A stretch of 64,000 nucleotides of DNA from Actinomadura violacea (GTDB lineage: Bacteria; Actinomycetota; Actinomycetes; Streptosporangiales; Streptosporangiaceae): contig NZ_JAGEPF010000024.1 of the NCBI RefSeq assembly GCF_017573465.1, forward strand, positions 1 through 64,000, read 5' to 3'. Positions 15,635-23,907 of the stretch are shown here, one piece after another (the first letter of the stretch is position 1; the number at the start of each line of letters is the position of its first letter). The notes beneath the pieces were generated by a model. The model searched no databases, was not told where the DNA came from, and saw only the letters and a list, made by a program, of their open reading frames with translations. A program made the translations under genes and the position numbers.

Positions 15635-17302
15635 ATGGTGGACGGGCACGACTCGGGACGCGGCGACCCCGATCCGCTGGAGCGCTACTTCCGGCCGAGA
15701 CCCGCTGGTGGGGCGGCCGGCGAGGGCGACGACGGCGACATCGAGGGCGTCACCATCGACGGGATGCCGGCGCCCCGGGTGAAGGTGGACGGCCCGCGCG
15801 GGCCGCGCCGGCCGGGCCGCCGGATCAGCCCGCGGGCGGCGATGAGCGCCCGCCGGCAGAAGCGGTTCCTGACGCTGACCGGGACGATGTCGGCGTTCGT
15901 GCTGCTGACCTCGGGCGGCGCGTGGGCGTTCCAGAACTACGTGACGGGCGCGATCGACAAGGTGCACGTCGGCGGGCTCGGCAAGGGCAAGGACGGCCCG
16001 AAGGGCGCGATGACGATCCTGGTCGCCGGGGTCGACCGGCGCGAGGGGCTGACGAAGGCGCAGCAGAAGGCGGCCAAGCTCGGCCACGACCCGGGCGAGC
16101 GGTCCGACACGATGGAGCTGGTGCACGTCTCCAAGGACCACGACCGGGTGTCGATCGTGAGCCTGCCGCGCGACTCGTACGTGACGATCCCGGCGCACAG
16201 ATCGAACGGGTCGGAGGGGGCGAAGGGGGAGCAGATCCCGGCCCGTCCCGGCAAGCTGACCTGGGCGTACCAGTTCGGCGGGCCCGACCTGACGGTGGCG
16301 ACGATCAAGCAGGCGACCGGCGTGTCGATCGACCACTACATCGAGGTGAACTTCTACGGGTTCGTCAACATGGTGGACGCGCTCGGCGGCGTGGACGTCT
16401 GCACCGAGCAGGCGGTGAACGACCCGAAGAGCGGGCTGAAGCTGCCGGCGGGCAAGTCGCACGTGGACGGGCTGAAGGCGCTGGCGTTCGCGCGGGCCCG
16501 CTACACCCTGACCGGCGGCACCGACCTCGGCCGGATCGACCGGCAGCAGCAGTTCATGGCGTCGATGATGAAGCAGGCGCTGTCGTCCAAGACGCTGAGC
16601 GACCCGGTGAAGTCGACGAAGTTCCTGAACGCGTCGCTGAAGTCGCTGCGGGTGGACCCGGAACTCGCCAAGGGCCTGCCGAAGCTCGCCGACCAGATGA
16701 AGGACCTGTCGACCGACAGCCTGACCTTCGCGAACGTGCCGCTGTCCAACCCGGGCTACAACGCGATGCTGTGGAACTCGCCGACGCCGCAGTCGACCGT
16801 CCAGTGGGACCAGGCGAAGGCGAACGACCTGTTCGGCCGGATCCGGCACGACCAGCCGCTGAACGAGACGAAGAAGACCCCGAAGCCGAGCGCGTCGCCG
16901 TCCAAGACCCCGTCGGACGGCCCGACGGTGCCGCCGGACGAGATCAGCGTCCGCGTGCTGAACGCGATCGGGACGCCGGGGCTGGCGACGCACGCGGGCT
17001 CGCAGCTGACCAAGGACGGCTTCCGCGTCACGGTGGTGCCGGGCGTCGCGCGGCGCGGGCTGCAGCACACGCAGATCCAGTACGGCCCGGGCCGTGAGGA
17101 CTCGGCGAAGACCCTGGCCGCGGCGATCCCGAACGCGAAGCTGAAGGAGGTCTCGTCGCTGGGGTCGCGGGTGCAGGTGATGGTGGGCGCCGACTGGGAC
17201 GGGGTGAAGAAGGTGAAGGTGTCCTCGCCGTCGCCGACGGCGTCGCCCGCGTCGGGGTCGTCGCTGGACTCGGGGACCGCCACGGAGAAGCTCTGCCACT
17301 GA
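15635..17302 (+). CDS. LytR-CpsA-Psr (LCP) family cell-wall ligase
   Basis: 555 residues from ATG 15635 with GGGAGG 10 bases upstream. Cytoplasmic N-terminus, a single transmembrane helix at about 78-99, then the extracellular LCP domain (about 115-335) with the conserved Asp/Arg residues in RSDTMELVHV, SLPRDSYVTIP, GGVDVCTEQAV and ALAFARARYTLTGGTDLGR. A Pro/Ser/Lys linker leads to a LytR_C domain (about 425-520, ISVRVLNAIGTPGLA). LCP proteins transfer lipid-linked glycopolymers such as teichoic acids or arabinogalactan onto peptidoglycan. Close to the GT2 genes and the CDP-alcohol cluster, it probably attaches their product to the wall. Confidence 0.92.
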   Translation: MVDGHDSGRGDPDPLERYFRPRPAGGAAGEGDDGDIEGVTIDGMPAPRVKVDGPRGPRRPGRRISPRAAMSARRQKRFLTLTGTMSAFVLLTSGGAWAFQNYVTGAIDKVHVGGLGKGKDGPKGAMTILVAGVDRREGLTKAQQKAAKLGHDPGERSDTMELVHVSKDHDRVSIVSLPRDSYVTIPAHRSNGSEGAKGEQIPARPGKLTWAYQFGGPDLTVATIKQATGVSIDHYIEVNFYGFVNMVDALGGVDVCTEQAVNDPKSGLKLPAGKSHVDGLKALAFARARYTLTGGTDLGRIDRQQQFMASMMKQALSSKTLSDPVKSTKFLNASLKSLRVDPELAKGLPKLADQMKDLSTDSLTFANVPLSNPGYNAMLWNSPTPQSTVQWDQAKANDLFGRIRHDQPLNETKKTPKPSASPSKTPSDGPTVPPDEISVRVLNAIGTPGLATHAGSQLTKDGFRVTVVPGVARRGLQHTQIQYGPGREDSAKTLAAAIPNAKLKEVSSLGSRVQVMVGADWDGVKKVKVSSPSPTASPASGSSLDSGTATEKLCH

Positions 17303-17331
17303 CGTCCTAGAATGCCGTTCTAGGACAGTGG
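17296..17331. repeat. Inverted repeat spanning the LCP stop codon
   Basis: Perfect 9-bp arms (gtcctagaa at 17304-17312 and 17318-17326) with a 5-base loop; with a 3-base bulge the pairing extends to ccactg/cagtgg, 14 bp in all. It covers the lcp stop and ends just before the thioesterase ribosome site. It could be a terminator, an operator, or a structure controlling the downstream gene. Confidence 0.6.
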
Positions 17332-17344
17332 AAGGAGCAGGGCG

Positions 17345-18148
17345 TTGGACGGTGACCTCCCCGAGGCGTTCTACGAGCCGCTCGGCGGCGGCCGGTTCGC
17401 GAGCACCACGGCGACGGCGGGCCCGTGGTCGCCGTCGCTGCAGCACGCCGGGCCCGTCGCCGGCCTGATGGGCCGGGCGTTCGAGCGCACCGACCCGGTG
17501 CCCGGCACCCGCGTCGCGCGGGTGACGGTCGAGATCCTCTCCCCCGTCCCGGTCGCGGAGCTGGAGGTCACCGCGCGGGTCGTCCGCCCGGGCCGGCGGA
17601 TCGCGCTGCTCGAGGGCGAGATGACCCACGAGGGGCGGCCGGTCGTCCGGGCGACCGCCTGGCGGATCGCGGCGGCGCCCGCCGAGGTGCCCGAGACCGT
17701 GCACGCGCCCGCCGCGCCCCCGCTCCCCGCGACGGGCCGGCCGTTCACGAGCGCCTCGCAGATGCACTCGGACGGCTACCTGTCGGCGATGGAGTGGCGG
17801 CTCGTCGACGGCTCGTTCTTCGAGCCGGGACCCGGGACGACCTGGGCCCGCGCCCGCGTCCCGCTGGTCGCCGGCGAGACCGACTCGCCGCTGGTCCGGG
17901 CGCTCACCCTGGCCGACAGCGCGTCCGGCGTCGGCAGCCAGCTCGACCTCGCCAAGTGGATGATCATCAACACCGACCTCACCGTCGCGCTGCACCGCGA
18001 CCCGGTGGGCGAGTGGCTGTGCATGGGCGCGTCGCTGAGCGTCAGCCCGCACGGCAGCGCGCTGTGCGAGGCGACGCTCTCCGACGGTCACGGAGAGTTC
18101 GGACGCGTCCTGCAGACCCTGATCGTGGACGAGCAGCCAACGCCCTGA
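17345..18148 (+). CDS. Acyl-CoA thioesterase-like protein (double hotdog)
   Basis: 267 residues from TTG 17345, with GGAAGGAG 7 bases upstream. The sequence divides into two hotdog-type halves: an N-terminal half with GPWSPSLQHAGPVAGLMGRAFE (the HGG-like loop) and a C-terminal half with GYLSAMEWRLVDGSFF and LTLADSASGVGSQLD. This is the TesB-like/thioesterase-superfamily layout of actinobacterial acyl-CoA thioesterases, which release CoA from acyl groups. No signal peptide. It follows the LCP gene by 42 bases, with a strong hairpin between, so it may be independently expressed. Substrate unknown. Confidence 0.82.
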   Translation: MDGDLPEAFYEPLGGGRFASTTATAGPWSPSLQHAGPVAGLMGRAFERTDPVPGTRVARVTVEILSPVPVAELEVTARVVRPGRRIALLEGEMTHEGRPVVRATAWRIAAAPAEVPETVHAPAAPPLPATGRPFTSASQMHSDGYLSAMEWRLVDGSFFEPGPGTTWARARVPLVAGETDSPLVRALTLADSASGVGSQLDLAKWMIINTDLTVALHRDPVGEWLCMGASLSVSPHGSALCEATLSDGHGEFGRVLQTLIVDEQPTP

Positions 18149-18250
18149 CCTGGGTCGATGACACGCCTTCCGGAGGCTCGGAGATTCTTGATCGACTACT
18201 CTGGGTAGTGCTATGCGTGCACAGGGAAGTCATCGTCAGGAGTCCAGAGG

Positions 18251-18721
18251 ATGTCGACAAGGTTTCTCGGCCTGATCAGCACCACCGCGGCCGCCGCGCT
18301 CGCCGTGTCCGGCTGCGCCGCGCACACCCGCGCCCGGCTCGCCGCCGCGGACGAGCCCGTCCCGTCGGCGAGCGCGGCCGCCGCACCGGCCTCGCCGTCG
18401 CCGTCGGCGGCGCCGAAGGGCAAGAAGAGCGCGGCGAAGGACGGCACGAACCTCAACGCCTGCCGCGACGCCTCCTGCGAGGTCGAGGTCGCCGACGGCG
18501 AGCAGATCCCGCTCGACCCGAAGTACGGCCTGGACGGCATCGACGTCCGGCGCGACGGCCCGCAGGTGATCTTCACCGCGCACGGCCGGGACAGCAAGAT
18601 GGTCACCTCGATGGACGCCTCGTGGGCCGGCTCCGGCTCGTCCTCGACGGTCAACGGGCTGACCTTCCGCCCGCGGATGAGCAAGGACGGCAAGATCATC
18701 GTCCAGATCAGCCACGACTGA
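18251..18721 (+). CDS. Lipoprotein with Ala/Ser/Pro linker, unknown function
   Basis: 156 residues. Signal peptide with lipobox LAVSGC (Cys about 22), followed by an Ala/Ser/Pro/Lys-rich flexible spacer (about 30-65) and a small beta-rich domain with two cysteines (NACRDASCEVEV) that could form a disulfide, ending TFRPRMSKDGKIIVQISHD. Probably membrane-anchored on the outer face. Upstream at 18195-18209 there is a 5-bp dyad (actac/gtagt). No known family is recognised. It ends before a strong bidirectional hairpin. Confidence 0.75.
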   Translation: MSTRFLGLISTTAAAALAVSGCAAHTRARLAAADEPVPSASAAAAPASPSPSAAPKGKKSAAKDGTNLNACRDASCEVEVADGEQIPLDPKYGLDGIDVRRDGPQVIFTAHGRDSKMVTSMDASWAGSGSSSTVNGLTFRPRMSKDGKIIVQISHD

Positions 18722-18729
18722 CGGGCTCC

Positions 18730-18771
18730 GGGACGGGCGGCCACCGGTACGGCACCGTGGCCGCCCGTCCC
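18730..18771. terminator. Perfect 15-bp hairpin between convergent genes
   Basis: gggacgggcggccac (18730-18744) pairs perfectly with 18757-18771 around a 12-base loop. It sits between the lipoprotein stop (18721) and the MFS stop (18790), which converge, so it is probably a bidirectional terminator. There is no T-run. Confidence 0.7.
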
Positions 18772-18789
18772 GTGCGCGGCGCCTGAGGC

Positions 18790-20196
18790 TCAGCGGCCGG
18801 CGGTGAGGACCGGGTCGGCGGGCTCCGGCTCCGGGGCGGGAGCGCGGCCCGGGATCGCCAGAGCCGCGGCGGCGCCGGCCAGCGACAGCGCCGCGCCGAC
18901 CCCGATCGCGGCGGCGAAACCGTCGGTGAAGGCCGACGGTCCCGTGTAGCCGCCCGCCCGGCCGAACGCCAGGGCCAGGACCGCGACGCCGAACACCCCG
19001 CCGAGCTGCCGCCCGGTGTTGAACACCCCGGACGCCTTCCCGATCTGCTGCGGCGCGACCGCGTTGAGCACGGCGGACTGCGCGGCGGGCATCGCCATGC
19101 TCACCCCGGCGCCCGCGATCAGCATCGGCGCGACCAGCTCCCAGTACGGCACGGACGGCGTGGCGGCGAGCGCGAGCCAGCCCAACCCCGCCGCCTGCAG
19201 CGCCAGCCCCAGCGCCGCCGGCGGCCGGGCGCCGATCCGGTTCACCACCCGGCCCGCCACCGGCGCGACGACCGTCACCGCCGCCGTCCAGGCGAGCAGG
19301 TGCAGGCCCGCGGCGAGCGGCCGGTCACCGCGCCCGGTCTGGAAGTACTGCGCCGCGAAGAACAGCGCCCCGTAGAGCGAGGCGTACATGAACACCCCGG
19401 CGGCGTTGCCCGCCGCGAAACCGCGCAGCCGGAACAGCTCCAGCGGCACCATCGGCCGCGCCGCGACCCGTTCCCAGGCCACGAACGCGACGGCGCAGAC
19501 CGCGCCCCCGGCCAGCGTGCCCGCGACCTCGGCGCTGCCCCATCCGGCGGCGTCCGAGCGGATCAGGCCCCACACCAGCCCGAGCGCGGCGCCCGTCACC
19601 AGCAGCAGCCCGCCGGCGTCCACGCCGTCGCCGCCGCCGCGGCTCTCCGGGACGCGGCGCAGCACCAGCGGAATGATCGCCAGCCCGATCGGCACGTTCA
19701 GCCAGAAGATCCACTCCCAGGCGAGCCCCTGCGTGACGGCCCCGCCGACGACCGGCCCGCCGACCACCGCGAGCCCGGTCAGCCCGGCGAACAGCCCGAG
19801 CGCCTTCGGCCGGTCCGGCGGCGGGTACGCGGCGCTCAGCAGCGCCATCGCCAGCGGCATCACCAGGGCCGCGCCTGCGCCCTGCACCACCCGCGCCGCG
19901 ATCAGCCCGTTCACGTCCGGGGCGAGCGCGCACGCCGCGGACGCCGCCGTGAACAGCGCCAGCCCCGCCGTGAAGACCCGCCGCCGCCCGAACCGGTCGC
20001 CCAGCACGGCACCGGTCATCAGCAGCACGGCGAAACTCAGACTGTAGGCGTTGACCGTCCATTCGAGCTGCGCCATCGAGGTGCCGAGATCCAGCCGGAT
20101 CCGGCTCAGCGCCGTCGTCACCACCGTGGCGTCCAGCGCCACCATCACCGAGCCCGCCGAGGCGAGCCCGAGCACCCATGTCCTGTTCATGCCCAT
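18790..20196 (-). CDS. MFS drug:H+ antiporter, DHA2 (EmrB/QacA) type
   Basis: 468 residues with about 14 hydrophobic helices. The family A motif is in loop 2-3 (LGDRFGRRRVFTAGL). A helix-1 Asp-containing segment, GSVMVALDATVVTTALSRI, is typical of EmrB/QacA exporters, as is the helix-5 GGPVVGGAVTQGLAWEWIFWLNVPIG. It should export a toxic compound using the proton gradient. No regulator adjoins it; its start faces the remains of a tnpB insertion at 20286-21044, which may have replaced the original upstream region. The substrate cannot be predicted. Confidence 0.92.
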   Translation of the reverse strand: MGMNRTWVLGLASAGSVMVALDATVVTTALSRIRLDLGTSMAQLEWTVNAYSLSFAVLLMTGAVLGDRFGRRRVFTAGLALFTAASAACALAPDVNGLIAARVVQGAGAALVMPLAMALLSAAYPPPDRPKALGLFAGLTGLAVVGGPVVGGAVTQGLAWEWIFWLNVPIGLAIIPLVLRRVPESRGGGDGVDAGGLLLVTGAALGLVWGLIRSDAAGWGSAEVAGTLAGGAVCAVAFVAWERVAARPMVPLELFRLRGFAAGNAAGVFMYASLYGALFFAAQYFQTGRGDRPLAAGLHLLAWTAAVTVVAPVAGRVVNRIGARPPAALGLALQAAGLGWLALAATPSVPYWELVAPMLIAGAGVSMAMPAAQSAVLNAVAPQQIGKASGVFNTGRQLGGVFGVAVLALAFGRAGGYTGPSAFTDGFAAAIGVGAALSLAGAAAALAIPGRAPAPEPEPADPVLTAGR

Positions 20197-20285
20197 ACCG
20201 ACCCGCGCCCCGGCGAGATCCGCCGGTCCAGACCCGATGAATCCGGCGCGCCGGCGGGTCTGTACAAGAAAGGGAGGAGCACGGA

Positions 20286-20345
20286 TTGACTTCCTCCGCT
20301 CCCCGAAGGGAGGGAGTCCTACGGCTCGCGCCGTGGGTGTTCCTG
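20286..20345 (-). repeat. Right end / omega-RNA hairpin of an IS200/IS605-type tnpB element
   Basis: Just downstream of the tnpB remnant, on the same strand, a G-bulged stem (cctcc-g-ctcccc, 20293-20304, pairing with gggagggag, 20308-20316) is followed by GGAAGTCAA, ending at about 20286. This is the typical 3' end of tnpB elements, which also encodes the 3' part of the guide (omega) RNA. It overlaps the last codons of the remnant. Boundaries are approximate. Confidence 0.6.
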
Positions 20346-21044
20346 CTTCGCAGCCGATTGCGGAAGGGAGGTCCCTTGCCGTCTGACTTCAGCTCCACAG
20401 ACATCGCCGGGGATGTCCCCGGCTACGGCTCGACCAGCCGCAAGGATGTTCTTGGCCGCGTTGACGTCCCGGTCGTGCCGGGTGCGATGCTTCGGGTTGG
20501 CGATGCGGCCTCCCTCGGACGTCACCGCGAAGTCCTTCACCCCGAGATCGACGCCGACCTCGTGTCCGGCGGTCTCCAAGGGGGCGGGCTCGTCGGCGTC
20601 GATGGCGAAGGCGACGTACCAGCGGCCGTGGGGCTCCCGCGAGATCACCACCATCGTCGGGTCCAGTGCCGCCAGGTCCACCTCGTCGAAGGACCACACG
20701 AACGCCAGGGGCGCGGTGGTCTTAACCATCCGAAGCTCGCCGTCGCGCATGCGGAACGCCGAACGGGTGTAGTGCGCGGACTGGCGGGAGCCCCGGGTTC
20801 TGAAGCGGGGGTAACGGGCGCGTCCGGCGAAGAAACCGCCGAACGCGGCGTGCTGGTGCCGCAGCGCCTGCTGCAGCGGCACCGAGGAAACCTCAGAGAG
20901 GAACGCCAGGTCGTCGTTCTTCTTCCACGCCGTCAGCGCGGCGTCGGCCTCCTTGTAAGAGATGCGCCTGTTCTCAACGTGGTAAGCGCGATGCCGTTCG
21001 GCGAGCGTCTTGTTCCAGACCAGACCTGTAAGAGCTTTCGAATA
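20319..21044 (-). pseudogene. Broken tnpB (IS200/IS605 family), 5'-truncated with internal deletion
   Basis: Reading from the in-frame stop at 21045-21047, the frame encodes the usual TnpB N-terminal part (WNKTLAERHRAYHVENRR, EVSSVPLQQALRH, FFAGRARYPRF) but lacks the first 20 or so residues. The RuvC-I Asp is present in GVDLGVKDFAVTSEG. Then ANPKH is joined in frame directly to HDRDVNAAKNILAAG, so about 150 residues holding the RuvC-II Glu and the CxxC zinc finger are missing. The nuclease must be inactive. The right end is kept but no tnpA or left end is visible. It is probably a decaying relic, although the frame stays open to the normal C-terminus at 20319. Confidence 0.85.
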
Positions 21045-21088
21045 TCAACGGACCCGGCCCGGAAGCCGGGGCATTTTTGGAGGACCAG

Positions 21089-22027
21089 GTGACCGTGATC
21101 GAGCGACCGGACGACGAGTTCGTCCGGCTGACCGGACCGTACCGGCGGGAGCTGCTGACGCACTGCTACCGGATGCTGGGCTCGGTGCAGGACGCCGAGG
21201 ACCTCGTCCAGGAGACGTACCTGCGGGCCTGGCGGGCCTACGACGGTTTCGAGGGCCGCGCGTCACTGCGCACCTGGCTCTACCGGATCGCCACGAACGC
21301 CTGCCTCAACGCGCTGCGGAGCGGCGTCCGCCGGGTGCTGCCGTCCGGGCTGGGCGGGCCCATCGATGACCCGGACGCGCTGAGCCCGCGCGACCCGGAG
21401 ATCCCGTGGCTGGAGCCGATCTCCGACGAGCAGGCCGACCCCGCCGCGATCGTGGCCGGACGGGCCGGGCTGCGCCTCGCCCTCGTCGCGGCGCTGCAGC
21501 ACCTGCCCGCGCAGCAGCGGGCCGTCCTCATCCTGCGGGACGTGCTGGCCTGGTCGGCGGAGGAGACCGGCGACGCGCTCGGCGTCAGCGCGACCGCGGT
21601 GCACAGCACCCTCGCCCGCGCCCGGGCCCGGCTGGACCGGCTCGGCCCCGCGATCGACGAGATCGCCGAGCCCGCCGAGCCGGAGCGCCGCGACCTGCTC
21701 GACCGGTACGCCGACGCCTTCGAGCGCGCCGATCTCGCCGCGCTGGCCCGGCTGCTCACCGAGGACGCGGTCTGGCAGATGCCGCCGAACCCCTCGTGGT
21801 TCGCGGGCCGCGACGGCGTCCTCCGGCTGCTCGCGGCCAGGCTGCGCGGCAAGCGGAGCCGGCTGGTGCCGGTCGGCGCCAACGGCCAGCCGGCCTTCGC
21901 GATGTACGTGGACGGCGAGGCGTTCGCGCTCCAGGTCGTCACGCTGCGCGGCACGGCCGTCGCCGCCGTGACCGCGTTCCACGACCCCGCCCTGTTCCAG
22001 CGCTTCGGCCTCCCCCGCCGCCTGTGA
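21089..22027 (+). CDS. ECF sigma factor with SnoaL-like C-terminal domain (SigG/SigX5-like)
   Basis: 312 residues from GTG 21089 (GGAGG 6 bases upstream; a TTG at 21077 is less well placed). Region 2: YRRELLTHCYRMLGSVQDAEDLVQETYLRAW. Region 4 helix-turn-helix: WSAEETGDALGVSATAVHSTL. From about 200 on there is an NTF2/SnoaL-like domain (DRYADAFERADLAALARLLTEDAVWQMPP). Such sigma factors (SigG/SigX5 type) work without a classical anti-sigma factor, the C-terminal domain modulating activity. Directly upstream is the tnpB fossil, so native promoter sequences may be disturbed. No obvious target gene adjoins. Confidence 0.9.
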   Translation: MTVIERPDDEFVRLTGPYRRELLTHCYRMLGSVQDAEDLVQETYLRAWRAYDGFEGRASLRTWLYRIATNACLNALRSGVRRVLPSGLGGPIDDPDALSPRDPEIPWLEPISDEQADPAAIVAGRAGLRLALVAALQHLPAQQRAVLILRDVLAWSAEETGDALGVSATAVHSTLARARARLDRLGPAIDEIAEPAEPERRDLLDRYADAFERADLAALARLLTEDAVWQMPPNPSWFAGRDGVLRLLAARLRGKRSRLVPVGANGQPAFAMYVDGEAFALQVVTLRGTAVAAVTAFHDPALFQRFGLPRRL

Positions 22028-22041
22028 CCGGCGGTGCCCTG

Positions 22042-22587
22042 TCAGACCGCGAACGGGTCGGTGGCGAGGGTGTGGAGGCCGCCGGCGATCGGGTGGAAGC
22101 GGGGGTCGTCCTCGCGGCCGTAGGTGATCGCCTGCGCGAGGGCCGCGAGCTCGTGGGCGGGGAGGAGCGCCCTCCTGCGGTCCGGGTCCCGCAGCCAGAG
22201 CCTGATCGGCTCCTCCCCGTCATGCCAGGCGACGAGGCGGGGCAGCGCCGACGTCAGCGCGAGCGGGTCGGGCGACACCGACTCGACCGAGACCCACGCG
22301 GTGCTCAGATCGCACCGGCGGTTCCGGCCGACCCGGCGCTGGACGAGCGCGGTGCCCTCCAGCCACCAGGCCCGCCGGTACAGGCGCACGCCGAGCAGCA
22401 CCACGACAGCGCATAACGCCCCGGCGACCACCACCCCGAGCAAGGACGCCCCACCGCCACCGCTCAGCACTCCGACCAGCAGCAGAAGCGCGAGGACCAG
22501 AACCGGAAGGCAGAGCAGCACGAGCAGGAGGTAGGCGGCCCATGTGATCGGGCCGGGCCCCGCGCTGAGCCGCGTTCTCCCCGTCAC
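22042..22587 (-). CDS. Two-helix membrane protein with cytoplasmic domain, unknown
   Basis: 181 residues. Two long hydrophobic helices (about 14-42 and 45-67) with a short turn, then a soluble domain of about 110 residues beginning LYRRAWWLEGTALVQRRVG, whose beta-rich start resembles a PH-like fold of small actinobacterial membrane proteins. The tail LLPAHELAALAQAITYG recurs in such proteins. It follows the acyl-CoA dehydrogenase gene by 34 bases on the same strand and converges on the sigma factor gene. No function can be assigned. Confidence 0.75.
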   Translation of the reverse strand: MTGRTRLSAGPGPITWAAYLLLVLLCLPVLVLALLLLVGVLSGGGGASLLGVVVAGALCAVVVLLGVRLYRRAWWLEGTALVQRRVGRNRRCDLSTAWVSVESVSPDPLALTSALPRLVAWHDGEEPIRLWLRDPDRRRALLPAHELAALAQAITYGREDDPRFHPIAGGLHTLATDPFAV

Positions 22588-22621
22588 CGCGCCCCCTCCC
22601 CACGCGCCGGCTGTTCGCGGG

Positions 22622-23791
22622 TTACTTCAGGAGCTGGCGGGCGATGACCATCCGCTGGATCTGGTTGGTGCCCTCGTAGATCTGGGTGATCTTGGCGTCG
22701 CGCATCATCCGCTCCACCGGGAACTCCCGCGTGTACCCATACCCGCCCAGCAGCTGCACGGCGTCGGTGGTGACGTCCATCGCCACATCCGAGGCCAGCG
22801 CCTTGCACGCCGACGACACGAACGTCAGATCCGCGATCTTCTCGCCGTGCATCGCCCGCTCGGACTTCACCGCCGCGTGATAGGTCAGCTGCCGCGCGCC
22901 CTCCAGCCGCATCGCCATGTCCGCCAGCATGAACTGCACACCCTGGAAATCAGAGATCGGCTTGCCGAACTGGCGGCGCTCCTTGACATACCCCAGCGCG
23001 AAGTCCAGCGCGCCCTGCGCGATGCCCAGGGCCTGGGCGGCGATGGTGATACGGGTGTGGTCCAAAGTGGCCAGCGCCGTCTTGAACCCCGTCCCCTCCG
23101 CACCGATGATCCGATCGGCCGGGATCCGCACATCCTCCAGGATGACCTGGCGGGTCGGGGAGCCCTTGATGCCCAGCTTGCGCTCCTTGGGCCCGAACGA
23201 CACCCCCGGATCGGACTTCTCCACCACAAAAGCCGAGATCCCCCGCGCCCCGGCGGAGGGGTCGGTGACGGCCATCACCGTGTAGTACTCCGACACGCCC
23301 GCGTTGGTGATCCACATCTTGGCGCCGTTGAGCACCCAGGCGTCACCGTCACGGACCGCACGGGTCTTCATCCCCGCCGCATCCGACCCCGCATCCGCCT
23401 CCGACAGGGCGTAGGAAAACATCGCCTCCCCGCGCGCCACCGGCCCCAGGTACTTCTTCTTCAGCTCCTCCGAGCCCGACAGCAGCACCGGGACCGTGCC
23501 CAGCTTGTTCACCGCCGGGATCAACGACGACGACGCGCACGCCCGCGCGACCTCCTCGATCACCACCACCGTCGCCAGCGCGTCCGCACCCGCGCCCCCA
23601 TACACCTCGGGGACGTGCACCGCGTGCAGGTCATTGGCGACCAGCGCGTCCAGCGCCTCCTGCGGGAAACGAGCGTCCTCGTCCACCTCCGCCGCGAACG
23701 GCGCGATCTTGGCATCCGCCAGCTCACGCACCGTCGCCCGCAGCAACTCCTGCTCCTCCGACGGCGCGTACGCGGGAAAGTCATCGCTCAT
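22622..23791 (-). CDS. Acyl-CoA dehydrogenase
   Basis: 389 residues from ATG 23791 (MSDDFPAYAPSEEQELL). Full-length family member: helical N-terminal domain, the FAD-binding central segment FSYALSEADAGSDAAGM and WITNAGVSEYY, and the C-terminal helical domain with RRQFGKPISDFQGVQFMLADM. The catalytic Glu is in ITQIYEGTNQIQRMVIA. It oxidises acyl-CoA to enoyl-CoA, passing electrons to ETF, in fatty-acid or branched-chain catabolism. The sequence resembles the short- or branched-chain acyl-CoA dehydrogenase group. It diverges from the UDP-glucose dehydrogenase gene. Codon use at 22690-23790 is slightly less third-position GC-rich than its neighbours. Confidence 0.93.
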   Translation of the reverse strand: MSDDFPAYAPSEEQELLRATVRELADAKIAPFAAEVDEDARFPQEALDALVANDLHAVHVPEVYGGAGADALATVVVIEEVARACASSSLIPAVNKLGTVPVLLSGSEELKKKYLGPVARGEAMFSYALSEADAGSDAAGMKTRAVRDGDAWVLNGAKMWITNAGVSEYYTVMAVTDPSAGARGISAFVVEKSDPGVSFGPKERKLGIKGSPTRQVILEDVRIPADRIIGAEGTGFKTALATLDHTRITIAAQALGIAQGALDFALGYVKERRQFGKPISDFQGVQFMLADMAMRLEGARQLTYHAAVKSERAMHGEKIADLTFVSSACKALASDVAMDVTTDAVQLLGGYGYTREFPVERMMRDAKITQIYEGTNQIQRMVIARQLLK

Positions 23792-23907
23792 GCCCCTGAT
23801 GCTACCGGCCAGTAGACTCCGCTCGGCCGCCACCGGTACCGGGCAGCACTTCGGGGAAGGTTCACTAGGGCGGACGGACGGCGGCAGCGAACCGGAAGGA
23901 GCCCGCC

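Noticed and set aside
20286..21044. Possible TnpB-derived nuclease-dead repressor (TldR-like) acting on the next sigma factor
   Set aside because: Known TldR proteins keep the full fold with point losses. Here the N-terminus and about 150 core residues are gone, so a folded RNA-guided DNA-binding protein is unlikely.
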